Positions 25,010 through 33,275 of a DNA stretch of 64,000 bases are shown here, in pieces. Every line of letters begins with the position of its first letter. Within the stretch, counting starts at the first letter, position 1. This DNA comes from Pseudomonadota bacterium. GTDB lineage: Bacteria > Pseudomonadota > Gammaproteobacteria > Burkholderiales > Rhodocyclaceae. The notes beneath the pieces were generated by a model, which had not been told where the DNA came from, made no database searches, and saw only the letters and a list, made by a program, of their open reading frames with translations. A program made the position numbers and the translations under genes. Location: contig JAGTRS010000006.1 in the NCBI GenBank assembly GCA_018262195.1, positions 62,001-126,000 of the forward strand. The letters are read 5' to 3'.

Positions 25010-25558
25010 TCAGTCATAATGCATTAAGCCATGGCCCAATTCGGGCTCTTTACCAGCAAGAAGGTCCGTCAGCACCTTCCAGATCGCGTCCGCTGACGGC
25101 GGGCAACCGGGCATGAAGTAATCCACCTTGACCACCTCATGGATCGGGTGCACCTGGTTCAGCGGTAGCGGCAGTTCCGGATCGTTCGGAATCATGCCGT
25201 TGGCCAGCCCCGGGCTGGTGTGATAGACCTCTTCCAGGATGGTCGTCAGCGGCAGATGGTTGCGCTGCGCCGGCAGGCCGCCATTGATGGCACAGGCGCC
25301 CATGGCGATCAGGATCTTGCAGTTCTTGCGGAACTCGCGCAGCACATGGACGTTCTCGGCATTGCACAGCCCGCCTTCGATGATGCCGATGTCGCAGTCC
25401 GGGCTGCAGGTCTTGATATCTGTCAGCGGCGAGCGGTCGAACTCGATGTGTTCGAGCAGCGTGAACAAGCGCTCGTCGATGTCGAGAAAGGACATATGGC
25501 AGCCGAAACAACCGGCCAGCGAGGTCGTGGCGACCTTGAGTTTCTTCTTGGCAGTCAT
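25010..25558 (-). CDS. hoxY: NAD-reducing hydrogenase small subunit
   Basis: The 182-residue protein has the short HoxY form of the hydrogenase small subunit. The cysteines for the single proximal [4Fe-4S] cluster lie in GCFGCHMSFLD (residues 16-19), MGACAINGG (about 103) and MPGCPPSADAIW (about 152). It has no twin-arginine leader, consistent with a cytoplasmic enzyme. It starts one base after the hoxU stop. It passes electrons from HoxH toward HoxU and HoxF. Confidence 0.95.
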   Translation of the reverse strand: MTAKKKLKVATTSLAGCFGCHMSFLDIDERLFTLLEHIEFDRSPLTDIKTCSPDCDIGIIEGGLCNAENVHVLREFRKNCKILIAMGACAINGGLPAQRNHLPLTTILEEVYHTSPGLANGMIPNDPELPLPLNQVHPIHEVVKVDYFMPGCPPSADAIWKVLTDLLAGKEPELGHGLMHYD

Positions 25559-25559
25559 C

Positions 25560-26267
25560 TCAGCGCCCTCCCGTGGTTTCGGCAGTTTCCGAAATCGGCG
25601 CCTTGTCGAACTTGCGCTCGCCTATCGGTACGGCAAAGCCCTGGCGTTTCTGCAGGATGACGCCAACCGGGCAGACCTGCGCGGCCTTGTCGGTCAGTGC
25701 AAAGTCGGTGTCGCCGAGCTGGCCGGATTTGGCATTGACGATCAGATGCGTCTTGATGCCGCGGCCCGAGAGCGCGAAGACGTTCTTGCCATCGACATCG
25801 CGGCTCGCCCGCACGCACAGCGAACAGAGGATGCAGCGATTGAAGTCGAGCAGCACTTCGGGATGCGAGGCATCGACCGCCCGATTCGGGAAGAAGTGGT
25901 CGTAATGCGGCGACATCATGCCGAGATGGTAGGCCGTGGCCTGCAACTGGCAGTTGCCGCTCTTTTCGCACGACGGGCAGAAGTGGTTGCCCTCGACGAA
26001 GAGCATCTGGGTCAGCGCCCGACGTTCAGAATTGATTTCCTCGGTTTCGCTCTCGACGATCATGCCAGCCGAGGCGCGCATGGTGCACGAGGCCGTATGC
26101 CGGCCATTGACCTTGACCGTACAGAGTTTGCACGAGCCATGCGGCTTGAACTCCGGGTGATAGCACAGGTGCGGAATGAAAAACCCCGCCGCACTTGCCG
26201 CCTGCATGATGGTTTGCCCCTCGACGAAAGGAACGGCCTTGCCATCGAGGGTAAAGGTATGGCTCAT
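25560..26267 (-). CDS. hoxU: NAD-reducing hydrogenase iron-sulfur subunit
   Basis: The 235-residue subunit corresponds to the N-terminal part of NuoG. A [2Fe-2S] ferredoxin-like domain has cysteines in LCYHPEFKPHGSCKLC and ASCTMRA. A NuoG-type CPSCEKSGNCQLQ segment with preceding histidine and a CILCSLCVRASRD cluster site follow. It wires electrons between HoxY and HoxF. Its ATG overlaps the hoxF stop by four bases. Confidence 0.95.
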   Translation of the reverse strand: MSHTFTLDGKAVPFVEGQTIMQAASAAGFFIPHLCYHPEFKPHGSCKLCTVKVNGRHTASCTMRASAGMIVESETEEINSERRALTQMLFVEGNHFCPSCEKSGNCQLQATAYHLGMMSPHYDHFFPNRAVDASHPEVLLDFNRCILCSLCVRASRDVDGKNVFALSGRGIKTHLIVNAKSGQLGDTDFALTDKAAQVCPVGVILQKRQGFAVPIGERKFDKAPISETAETTGGR

Positions 26268-28162
26268 GCTGCACCTCCGTTTTCGCTGGCCAGATGGGCG
26301 CCTGCATCGTCACGGCCGGTCATCTGCCGGGCAGACGACAAGGCGCGGTCCAGATCGAAAGCGGGCGTGAAGTCCTGCTGAATCATCCGCTGATCGTAGT
26401 ACGGCCGGAACTTGGCAATGGTATCGAGCACCGGGTTACAGGCCGTATGGCCGAGACCGCAGTGGCTCATCGATTGCAGCAATTGGTTCAGCTTTTCGAT
26501 TTCCGTGAAGTCGTAAGGCGAACCGCAGCCATTGTGCAACTTGTCCATCAAGTTCTTGAGCAGCGAGGTGCCGACCCGGCACGGCGTGCAGAAACCGCAG
26601 CTTTCGTGCTGGAAGAAATGCACGTAGTTGCGCGCCACCTCGAACATGTCGCGCGTCTTGTTGAACACGGTGAAAGCACCGGCTGTCGGAATATCTTCAA
26701 AGCCGATGATGCGGTCGAACTCATTCTCCGCAACGCAGATGCCGGACGGCCCGCTGACCTGCACCGCCTGGGTGTCGGTGGCACCGCAATCCTCGAGCAC
26801 CTGCCGGATGCTGACGCCGAACGGGTATTCGTAGATGCCCGGCCGCTCGCAATCGCCGGACACTGACAAAATCTTCGTCCCGGCCGAATGCTTGGTGCCG
26901 ATGGCGGCATACCATTCGCCGCCATTGAGCGCGATCAGCGCTGCTGCGGCAAAGGTTTCGACGTTATTGACGATGGTCGGCTGGTCCAGATATCCGTTGG
27001 TGACAGGGAAGGGCGGACGATTGCGCGGTGTGCCGCGCTTGCCTTCAAGCGATTCGATCAGCGCCGACTCTTCGCCACAGACATAGGCGCCGGCACCGAC
27101 GTGAATCTCGATGTCGAAATCGGCACCCGGCAGGCCGAGGATGTCCGGGCCGAGCAATTTTTCGCGCCGGCGATGGGCAAGCACGGCATTCAGGTGGTCC
27201 AGCATGTAGCGGTATTCGCCGCGCAGATAGACGAAACCCTTGGTCGCACCGACCGCGTAGGCAGCAACGGTCATGCCCTCGAACACCAGATCGGGATACT
27301 TCGAGAGCAGCACGCGATCCTTGAACGTTCCGGGTTCGCCTTCATCGGCATTGCAGACAACGATGCGCTGCGCCCCGGGCTTGAGCGGTGCGTTGCGGCA
27401 AGCTTCCCATTTCAGGCCCGTGGTGAAACCAGCACCACCCCGACCACGCAGGTTGGCGCGCTTGATTTCGTCGAGCGTTGCTGCCGGCCCACCGATCCCG
27501 CTCGGCAGCCCCTCGCGCCAGGAACGCATGTTGGATGAGTTCAACCCATCGCTGGGCGCCCGGGCCCGGGCTGCCAGCAGGGCATCACCAGGCTTGAAGT
27601 CGGCTTTGAGCAGAATGTCGGCCCGCTGGATATTGTCTTCGATCTTGAAATAGGCAGCCGGCCATTCCGCCAATGGCGTCTTGCCACGAATCAGCTCGGC
27701 AATTTCATCAATGCGCTCGGCGGTCAGCCCGGCCACAGCGTAGTTATTGACCAGCAGGGCCGGTCCCTGATCGCACATGCCGGTGCAGGCGGTCTGGGCC
27801 ACACTGACCAGACCGTCTTCGGACACTTTGCCGCGCTCGATCCACAGGCTGTTGCACAGCCGATCCATCATCGCCTTGCTGCCAAGCATACGATCTGTGA
27901 TGTTGTCAGAAAACAACACCCGATATTTGCCACGCGGCTCGGTATAGAAAAACGAGTAGAAACCGGCAACACCCTCGATCTTGGTGCGCGGGACGCCGAG
28001 TGTTGCCTGCAGGCGGTCAATCGCTTCCGGGGATATCCAGTCGCAGGCTTCCTGGATTTCGCGCAGGATCTGCACCATGTTTGATGCGTCGCGCCGGTAT
28101 CGGGCAACCACCCGATCAACCACACCGGCCACCGCCTCAGCATGCAATTCGTTCAGTGCCAC
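26264..28162 (-). CDS. hoxF: NAD-reducing hydrogenase diaphorase subunit
   Basis: The 632-residue protein fuses a NuoE-like domain (about 1-170) to a NuoF-like NADH/FMN domain. The flavin and NAD site GRGGAGFTTGLKWEA lies near residue 235, GAYVCGEESALIESLEG near 355 and the N3 cluster motif ESCGFCTPC near 530. In the NuoE-like part only three of the usual four cluster cysteines are apparent (DRLC, ACTGMC). The start is GTG, five bases after AGGAGG. It is first in hoxFUYHW and diverges from fabI. It is the NAD(H)-reacting end of the group 3d hydrogenase. Confidence 0.95.
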   Translation of the reverse strand: MALNELHAEAVAGVVDRVVARYRRDASNMVQILREIQEACDWISPEAIDRLQATLGVPRTKIEGVAGFYSFFYTEPRGKYRVLFSDNITDRMLGSKAMMDRLCNSLWIERGKVSEDGLVSVAQTACTGMCDQGPALLVNNYAVAGLTAERIDEIAELIRGKTPLAEWPAAYFKIEDNIQRADILLKADFKPGDALLAARARAPSDGLNSSNMRSWREGLPSGIGGPAATLDEIKRANLRGRGGAGFTTGLKWEACRNAPLKPGAQRIVVCNADEGEPGTFKDRVLLSKYPDLVFEGMTVAAYAVGATKGFVYLRGEYRYMLDHLNAVLAHRRREKLLGPDILGLPGADFDIEIHVGAGAYVCGEESALIESLEGKRGTPRNRPPFPVTNGYLDQPTIVNNVETFAAAALIALNGGEWYAAIGTKHSAGTKILSVSGDCERPGIYEYPFGVSIRQVLEDCGATDTQAVQVSGPSGICVAENEFDRIIGFEDIPTAGAFTVFNKTRDMFEVARNYVHFFQHESCGFCTPCRVGTSLLKNLMDKLHNGCGSPYDFTEIEKLNQLLQSMSHCGLGHTACNPVLDTIAKFRPYYDQRMIQQDFTPAFDLDRALSSARQMTGRDDAGAHLASENGGAA

Positions 28163-28223
28163 GACAACCTCCTAAAGACTGCGTATGACATGCAAAAGAC
28201 TAGCACTGCTACATGACAGTTTC

Positions 28224-28237
28224 TTGTCCCAGATCAA
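28224..28237. promoter_or_regulatory. FNR/ANR-like site between hoxF and fabI
   Basis: TTGTCCCAGATCAA matches the FNR consensus TTGAT-N4-ATCAA at eight of ten positions. Its centre is about 68 bases upstream of hoxF. An activator at -41.5 would place the start near 28189, with a weak -10 (TAGTCT) in position. Anaerobic control of hydrogenase is plausible but unproven. Confidence 0.35.
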
Positions 28238-28343
28238 ACAGTGGATTCACCGGCATTCAACAAATCGTAATCCGGGTGTGCAAGAATATTGCTGCAGCAC
28301 AGCATGAAACATAGCGCGCCAAATCGACAATTCAAGAAAAGAT

Positions 28344-28358
28344 TGATGCGGCGCATCA
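28344..28358. promoter_or_regulatory. Palindrome in the fabI leader
   Basis: TGATGCG-G-CGCATCA is a perfect 15-base palindrome with one central base, ending 30 bases before the fabI ATG. It could be an operator or a small mRNA hairpin upstream of the ribosome site GGAAGGAAG. Confidence 0.4.
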
Positions 28359-28388
28359 GCCCCAAAATTATTTGGAAGGAAGAACAGC

Positions 28389-29198
28389 ATGAACACGATA
28401 AACGACACGGCCGTAACAGGCGGTTTGAACATGGCCCTCCCGCTGGCTGGCAAGAAGGGCCTGATCACCGGCATCGCCAACGACAAGTCGATTGCCTTTG
28501 CCGTTGCCAAGGCCATCGTGGCATTGGGCGGCGAAGTTGCCCTGACCTACCAAAACGACAAGACCGCCCGTTATACGCAACCGCTGGCCGAGGCACTGGG
28601 CGCAAAACTATTCGAAAAGCTCGACGTTGCTGAAGAAGGCAGCCTCGAAGGCGTCATCGCCAAGTGCGGCGAAGTGTTCGGCACCATCGACTTTGCTGTC
28701 CACTCGATGGCCTTCTGTAACGCCGACGACCTGCATGGTCGCGTCATCGACACCACCGAAGCCGGCTTCGACTCGGCGATGAATGTGTCCTGCCACAGCT
28801 TCCTGCGCATGGCCAAGGCCCTGGAGCCATTGATGAACCACGGTGGCTCGCTGATCACCATGTCCTACCTCGGTGCCGAGCGCGTCGTGCGCAACTACGG
28901 CGTCATGGGCATCATCAAGGCAGCGCTTGAGTCCGCCGTCCGCTACATGGCCTACGACCTCGGCCCCAAGGGCATTCGCGTCTTCGCCGTGTCGCCCGGC
29001 CCGATCATGACCCGTGCTGCTTCCGGCATCGCCAACTTCAACACCCTGCTTGAAGCCGACGCCCTCAAGGCACCGCTCGGCCGCACCGTGACCATCGAAG
29101 AAGTCGGCGCCCTGACCGCCTTCCTGTGCACCTCCGGCTCGTCCGGCATGACCGGCCAGACGATCTACGTCGATGCCGGTTCGCACATCGTCGCCTAA
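28389..29198 (+). CDS. fabI: Enoyl-[acyl-carrier-protein] reductase (NADH)
   Basis: The 269-residue short-chain dehydrogenase has the FabI version of each motif. These are the nucleotide site LITGIANDKSIAFAVAKAI, the segment VHSMAF, and the catalytic Tyr-x6-Lys in NYGVMGIIKAALES preceded by YLGAER. AVSPGPIMTRAASGI and TGQTIYVDAGS end the protein. It reduces trans-2-enoyl-ACP in fatty acid elongation. The N terminus is about 14 residues longer than usual; the ATG at 28431 would give the standard length, but 28389 has the better ribosome site. It heads a rightward run leading to pta and ackA. Confidence 0.94.
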   Translation: MNTINDTAVTGGLNMALPLAGKKGLITGIANDKSIAFAVAKAIVALGGEVALTYQNDKTARYTQPLAEALGAKLFEKLDVAEEGSLEGVIAKCGEVFGTIDFAVHSMAFCNADDLHGRVIDTTEAGFDSAMNVSCHSFLRMAKALEPLMNHGGSLITMSYLGAERVVRNYGVMGIIKAALESAVRYMAYDLGPKGIRVFAVSPGPIMTRAASGIANFNTLLEADALKAPLGRTVTIEEVGALTAFLCTSGSSGMTGQTIYVDAGSHIVA

Positions 29199-29247
29199 GA
29201 CCGGCCCGGCTGCCTCATTGCAGCCAACCGGCCAAACGGGCTAAATC

Positions 29248-29278
29248 CATGTTGGCGGGCATTCAGCCCGCCAACATG
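29248..29278. repeat. 13-bp hairpin after fabI
   Basis: CATGTTGGCGGGC, a 5-base loop and the exact reverse complement form a very stable hairpin between fabI and the kinase-like gene. A T-run is lacking, so it may slow or partly stop transcription, or protect the fabI mRNA end. It is bounded by CATG, as is the hairpin at 14623-14650. Confidence 0.6.
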
Positions 29279-29298
29279 AAGCCATTTCGGAGACCATC

Positions 29299-29874
29299 AT
29301 GGCCGAAGCTGACGGACTACTTCCCGATCCAGTACCCGACCACCCATTGTTACAAGGCCGTCGTGAAATCGGCCGCGGCGAAAGCACCATCGTGCTGGAG
29401 GCCGACACCGTCGATGGCCAGGAACGTGTCTACAAGGTGCTTTCCTCCCCCACCGATTACGCCTACTACACGGCCGAAGACCGCCCGACGGGCAACCATT
29501 TCCCGGTGGTTTATGCCGACCACGGTACGGCTGGCCGTTCCAGTCGCGGCTATCCCTTTCATATCGTCGAGGTCGAGCGGCTCTATCCGCTTCCCGGCAG
29601 CGGCGAGGCCGTCGAAGTCGCCACCAAACTGTCCACCTCCTATTTCGATGCCTGCATGATGTGGCGCAACCTGGCTCAGGACATGGGGCGCATCGCGCTG
29701 CACCACCTGACCGTGACACCGATGGGCTGGAGCGATGCGGTTCAGGAGTCGCTCAAGGCGCTGGAGGTGTTTTCCGGCGAATACGGGGCTCTGCCGGACC
29801 TGATCAAGGCCGACAACCTGATGATGCGCAAGGACGGCACCCTGGTATTTTCCGACCCGGTTTTCATGGAATGA
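29299..29874 (+). CDS. Protein-kinase-like protein, possibly degenerate
   Basis: The 191-residue protein has features of a small kinase fold. EIGRGESTIVLEA near residue 23 resembles a glycine-rich loop, VYKVL near 44 the ATP-contact lysine, and IKADNLMMRKDGTLVFSDPV (about 170-189) the catalytic loop with the metal-binding Asp. The aspartate expected five residues before the asparagine is shifted by one, so activity is uncertain. GGAGA lies before the ATG. The next gene, five bases away, encodes a phosphatase-like protein, suggesting a matched pair. Family placement is by motif only. Confidence 0.5.
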   Translation: MAEADGLLPDPVPDHPLLQGRREIGRGESTIVLEADTVDGQERVYKVLSSPTDYAYYTAEDRPTGNHFPVVYADHGTAGRSSRGYPFHIVEVERLYPLPGSGEAVEVATKLSTSYFDACMMWRNLAQDMGRIALHHLTVTPMGWSDAVQESLKALEVFSGEYGALPDLIKADNLMMRKDGTLVFSDPVFME

Positions 29875-29878
29875 TGCG

Positions 29879-30361
29879 ATGACCATCAGCCAGGTTCAAT
29901 ACACCTCACGCAAGCTGGCCGAACAGTTGCGCGGCTCCCCCTACATGGCCGTGATCTCGATTACCGATCCGACGACACCGGAAGCCAGGCTGGATCCGCT
30001 GTTCCGCCACATCCTGCGCCTGTCCTTCTTCGATGCCGTCCCAGCCGACGAATTCATGCCGGCCTGCCCCGGACTGTTCGACTACCACATGGCAGCGCAG
30101 ATCAGCGCCTTCATCGAAGAACTTCACGCCGCACCGTTCGAAATATCGCTGATGGTGCATTGCGAATATGGCGTCAGCCGCTCGGCCGCCGTCGCGCTCT
30201 TTGCCGAGGCGCTGACCGGCGCCCCGCTGGAAGCGCGGGAATTCACCTACGAAGCCAACCAGTGGGTACTCGATCAGTTGCTGCAGCGCCACCCTGGCCT
30301 GGACGTCGATATGCCGGCGCCGCTGATCAGCCGCGAGCGCCGCGCAGCGAGTCGAAAGTGA
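29879..30361 (+). CDS. Dual-specificity / tyrosine phosphatase-like protein
   Basis: The 160-residue product contains the cysteine phosphatase loop VHCEYGVSRSAAVALF, with Cys95 and Arg101 in the C-x5-R motif. A candidate general acid, Asp52 or Asp57, lies in LSFFDAVPADEF. No signal or membrane segment is present. It starts four bases after the stop of the kinase-like gene. The two may add and remove a phosphate on a shared target, perhaps a neighbouring metabolic enzyme. The catalytic motif is complete; the target is unknown. Confidence 0.72.
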   Translation: MTISQVQYTSRKLAEQLRGSPYMAVISITDPTTPEARLDPLFRHILRLSFFDAVPADEFMPACPGLFDYHMAAQISAFIEELHAAPFEISLMVHCEYGVSRSAAVALFAEALTGAPLEAREFTYEANQWVLDQLLQRHPGLDVDMPAPLISRERRAASRK

Positions 30362-30463
30362 ATTTCTTCACAATGGATGCGGTGCCAGCAGCAGGCCGAT
30401 ATTGTTTGCTGCACCGCAGCAACCTATACTAGTCCATCGCGTGACTCACTGGAGCAGGGATTC

Positions 30464-31882
30464 ATGAACCGCCAACCCGAACAACGTTATCTGGTTAACA
30501 AGACCTTCGATGAAATCCACATCGGGGATTCGGCAAGCCTGAAACGAACGCTGATGCCCGAAGACGTCAAGCTCTTCGCGATTCTGACCGGCGATGTGAA
30601 TCCGGCGGTCGTCGATCCCACGTTTTCGGAAAGCGGCATGTTCCGCGAAGTGATCGCCCACGGCATGTGGAGCGGTTCGCTGATTTCAACGGTCCTCGGC
30701 ACACAGTTCCCCGGCCCCGGTACCATCCTGGTCGATCAGACCCTGCATTTTGCCCGCCCGGTCACCATCGGTGACAACATCACGATCACCGTTACCGCCA
30801 AACAGAAATTCGACCATAACAAGCACGTCATTTTCGACTGTGTGTGCACCAACCAGGAAAACCTGCAGGTGGTACGCGGCACTGCCGAAGTACTGGCCCC
30901 GACCGAAAAGGTCTCCCGCCTGCAGGAAGTGCACATGCCGGAGATCCGTATCGACGACAAGCACGAGCGATACATTCACCTATTGGAACGCGTCAAGGGA
31001 CTGGAGCCGATCCCCACCGCCGTCGCCCACCCGTGTGATCAGGAATCGCTGAAAGGCCCGGTCATGGCCTTCCAGGCCGGCATCATCGAACCTATTCTGG
31101 TCGGCCCGGAAAACAAGATTCGCGCGGTCGCCGAGGAGTTCGGCATCGACCTGCATGGCATCCGCATCGTTCACGCCGCGCACAGCCACGATTCGGCCGC
31201 GCTCGCCGTTTCGCTGGTCCGCACCGGCGACGCCGAGGCGCTGATGAAGGGCAGCCTGCATACCGACGAACTGATGGGCGAAGTCGTCGCCCGCGCCAAC
31301 GGCCTGCGCACGAACCGCCGGATCAGCCACGTCTTCCTGATGGACGTGCCGACCTATCCACGACCACTGATGATCACCGATGCGGCGATCAACATCGCGC
31401 CAACGCTGGAAGACAAGGTCGACATCATCCAGAACGCCATCGACCTCGCCCACATCATCGGCATCCCGGAACCCAAGGTGGCCATCCTGTCCGCCGTCGA
31501 GACAGTCAATCCGAAAATCCAGTCCACGCTCGATGCTGCTGCCCTGTGCAAGATGGCTGATCGCGGGCAGATCAAGGGCGGCATCCTCGACGGCCCGCTT
31601 GCCTTCGACAACGCCGTTTCCATCGTCGCCGCCAAGACCAAGGGCATCAAGTCGGCGGTTGCCGGCCATGCCGAAATCCTGGTCGTCCCGGATCTCGAAT
31701 CCGGCAACATGATCGCCAAGCAGCTCGAATACCTGGCCAATGCCCTGACCGCCGGCATCGTGCTCGGCACCAAGGTGCCCATCGTGCTGACCAGCCGCGC
31801 CGACTCGGCCGAAACCCGTACTGCATCGTGCGTCATTGCCGCACTGATCGCCCACCACAACCGCAAGATTGGAACTGTTTAA
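30464..31882 (+). CDS. Fused MaoC-like hydratase and phosphate acetyltransferase
   Basis: I chose the ATG at 30464 (AGGGA upstream), giving 472 residues. Residues 1-150 form a MaoC hot-dog domain (DVNPAVVDPTFSE, HGMWSGSLIST). Residues about 165-470 form a phosphate acyltransferase domain (PCDQESLKGPVMAFQAG, SRADSAETRTASC). Such fusions are annotated as bifunctional enoyl-CoA hydratase/phosphate acetyltransferase. They would convert acyl-CoA to acyl phosphate, possibly acetyl, propionyl or butyryl. The acetate kinase gene begins directly at its stop codon, so the two make acid and ATP from acyl-CoA. Confidence 0.9.
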   Translation: MNRQPEQRYLVNKTFDEIHIGDSASLKRTLMPEDVKLFAILTGDVNPAVVDPTFSESGMFREVIAHGMWSGSLISTVLGTQFPGPGTILVDQTLHFARPVTIGDNITITVTAKQKFDHNKHVIFDCVCTNQENLQVVRGTAEVLAPTEKVSRLQEVHMPEIRIDDKHERYIHLLERVKGLEPIPTAVAHPCDQESLKGPVMAFQAGIIEPILVGPENKIRAVAEEFGIDLHGIRIVHAAHSHDSAALAVSLVRTGDAEALMKGSLHTDELMGEVVARANGLRTNRRISHVFLMDVPTYPRPLMITDAAINIAPTLEDKVDIIQNAIDLAHIIGIPEPKVAILSAVETVNPKIQSTLDAAALCKMADRGQIKGGILDGPLAFDNAVSIVAAKTKGIKSAVAGHAEILVVPDLESGNMIAKQLEYLANALTAGIVLGTKVPIVLTSRADSAETRTASCVIAALIAHHNRKIGTV

Positions 31883-33064
31883 ATGAAGCAAGGCATCCTG
31901 ACGATCAATGCTGGATCGTCCTCCATCAAGTTCGCCCTTTTCCCGCTCGACCACCCGATTTCCCCGGATGCCGAAGTCTCCGGACAGATTGACGGCATTG
32001 GCGCCGAAACGACCAGGATGGTCGCCAAAAACAAGGCCGGCGACCGCATCGCCGACCAGTTGCTCGAAGGTGGCAAGGTCAGCCATGCCCAGGCCTTCGA
32101 TGCCCTGCTCAAGTGGTTTACCGCCAGCCACGCCAACTGGCAGATCGTCGCTGTCGGCCACCGCGTCGTGCATGGCGGCGAGCGTTATTCCCAGCCGACA
32201 GTCATCGACGACATCGTGCTCGGTCACCTGCAAAGTTTCATCCCGCTCGCTCCGCTGCATGAGCCGCACAACGTCGCCGGCATCATCGCCCTGCAGGCCC
32301 TGCTGCCCAGCGTGCCGCAAATCGCCTGTTTCGATACCGCCTTCCATCGCAGCCAGCCGGAAGTCGCCCAGACCTTCGGCCTGCCGCGCAGCATCACCGC
32401 CGAGGGCATCAAGCGCTACGGCTTCCACGGCCTGTCCTACGAGTACATCGCCCGCGCCCTGCCACAGCATTCCGGCCGCGCCACCGGCCGTGTCGTCGTC
32501 GCCCACCTTGGCAACGGCGCCAGCATGGCCGCCATGGTCGATCGCAAGTGCGTCGCCACGACACTCGGCTTCTCGACCATCGACGGACTGGTCATGGGCA
32601 CCCGCTGCGGCAACCTCGACCCCGGTGTCATCCTGCACCTGATGGAAACCAAGAACCTGTCGGTCAAGGACATGACCAGGATGCTCTACAAGGAATCCGG
32701 GCTGCTCGGCGTTTCCGGCATCAGCCAGGACATGCGCACCCTGCTCGCCAGCGACAAGCCGGAAGCCCGGGAAGCCGTCGATCTCTTCTGCTACCGCATC
32801 GCCCGCGAGCTCGGCTCGCTGGCCGCCGCGGCCGGTGGCCTTGACGCGCTGGTCTTTACCGGCGGCATCGGCGAACACGCGGCCGAAGTTCGCCGCCGTG
32901 TCTGCCTGCAATCCGAATGGCTGGGCATCCGCCTCAACCCGGAAGCCAATGCCCGCCATGACCTGCAGATTTCTGCAGGCAACAGCAGCGTCGACGTGCT
33001 GGTCATTCCGACCAATGAAGAATGGATGATGGCGCACCACGCGCAGACCCTGCTCGCCCTCTAA
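31883..33064 (+). CDS. ackA: Acetate kinase family enzyme
   Basis: The 393-residue protein has the ASKHA-fold signatures of acetate kinase: ILTINAGSSSIKFALF at the start, GHRVVHGGERYSQP near residue 92, FDTAFHRSQPEVAQTFGLP near 150, RYGFHGLSYEYIA and VVVAHLGNGASMAA near 205. It forms ATP and acetate (or propionate) from acyl phosphate. The ATG follows the pta stop directly (TAAATG), so translation is coupled. A strong terminator ends this transcript 23 bases later. Confidence 0.95.
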   Translation: MKQGILTINAGSSSIKFALFPLDHPISPDAEVSGQIDGIGAETTRMVAKNKAGDRIADQLLEGGKVSHAQAFDALLKWFTASHANWQIVAVGHRVVHGGERYSQPTVIDDIVLGHLQSFIPLAPLHEPHNVAGIIALQALLPSVPQIACFDTAFHRSQPEVAQTFGLPRSITAEGIKRYGFHGLSYEYIARALPQHSGRATGRVVVAHLGNGASMAAMVDRKCVATTLGFSTIDGLVMGTRCGNLDPGVILHLMETKNLSVKDMTRMLYKESGLLGVSGISQDMRTLLASDKPEAREAVDLFCYRIARELGSLAAAAGGLDALVFTGGIGEHAAEVRRRVCLQSEWLGIRLNPEANARHDLQISAGNSSVDVLVIPTNEEWMMAHHAQTLLAL

Positions 33065-33086
33065 AGCAAAAATATTTTTTTGCCCG

Positions 33087-33125
33087 GCCCCGGCCACCGA
33101 AAGGTGCCGGGGCTTTGTTTTTTCT
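33087..33125 (+). terminator. Rho-independent terminator after ackA
   Basis: GCCCCGG-C-CACC, loop GAAA and GGTGCCGGGGC make an 11-pair stem with one bulge, followed by TTTGTTTTTT. It closes the fabI-to-ackA run. Confidence 0.9.
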
Positions 33126-33169
33126 GGCTTTTTTTACCCCGTCGGCATCCCCTGCAGCGAACACACAAA

Positions 33170-33216
33170 ACACCGCATATAGTCAAGATATTGCCTTGGC
33201 ACACTATATCTAGTAG
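33170..33216 (+). promoter_or_regulatory. Tandem NrdR boxes upstream of nrdJ
   Basis: ACACCGCATATAGTCA (33170-33185) and ACACTATATCTAGTAG (33201-33216) both resemble the 16-base NrdR box (consensus roughly ACACWATATATWGTGT). They lie 31 bases apart centre to centre, three helical turns, as NrdR requires. They cover the only space for an nrdJ promoter after the ackA terminator. NrdR should repress nrdJ when dATP is high. Confidence 0.8.
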
Positions 33217-33275
33217 CTTTGCAACATTCGAAAATTAATAACCCAGACAAACTGAATTTTGTAGAGGAGCCCTTG

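Noticed and set aside
28190-28210. Sigma-54 promoter for hoxF, as in Ralstonia
   Set aside because: A TTGCA-like -12 box exists (TTTTGCAT), but at ten bases upstream the sequence is TG and the -24 box does not match.
30980-33097. 705-codon reverse frame opposite pta and ackA
   Set aside because: It is a shadow frame in GC-rich DNA; both forward genes have complete family motifs.
33130-33275. Cobalamin riboswitch upstream of the B12-dependent nrdJ
   Set aside because: The gap is only about 145 bases, is filled by NrdR boxes and leader, and no B12-box-like sequence was seen.
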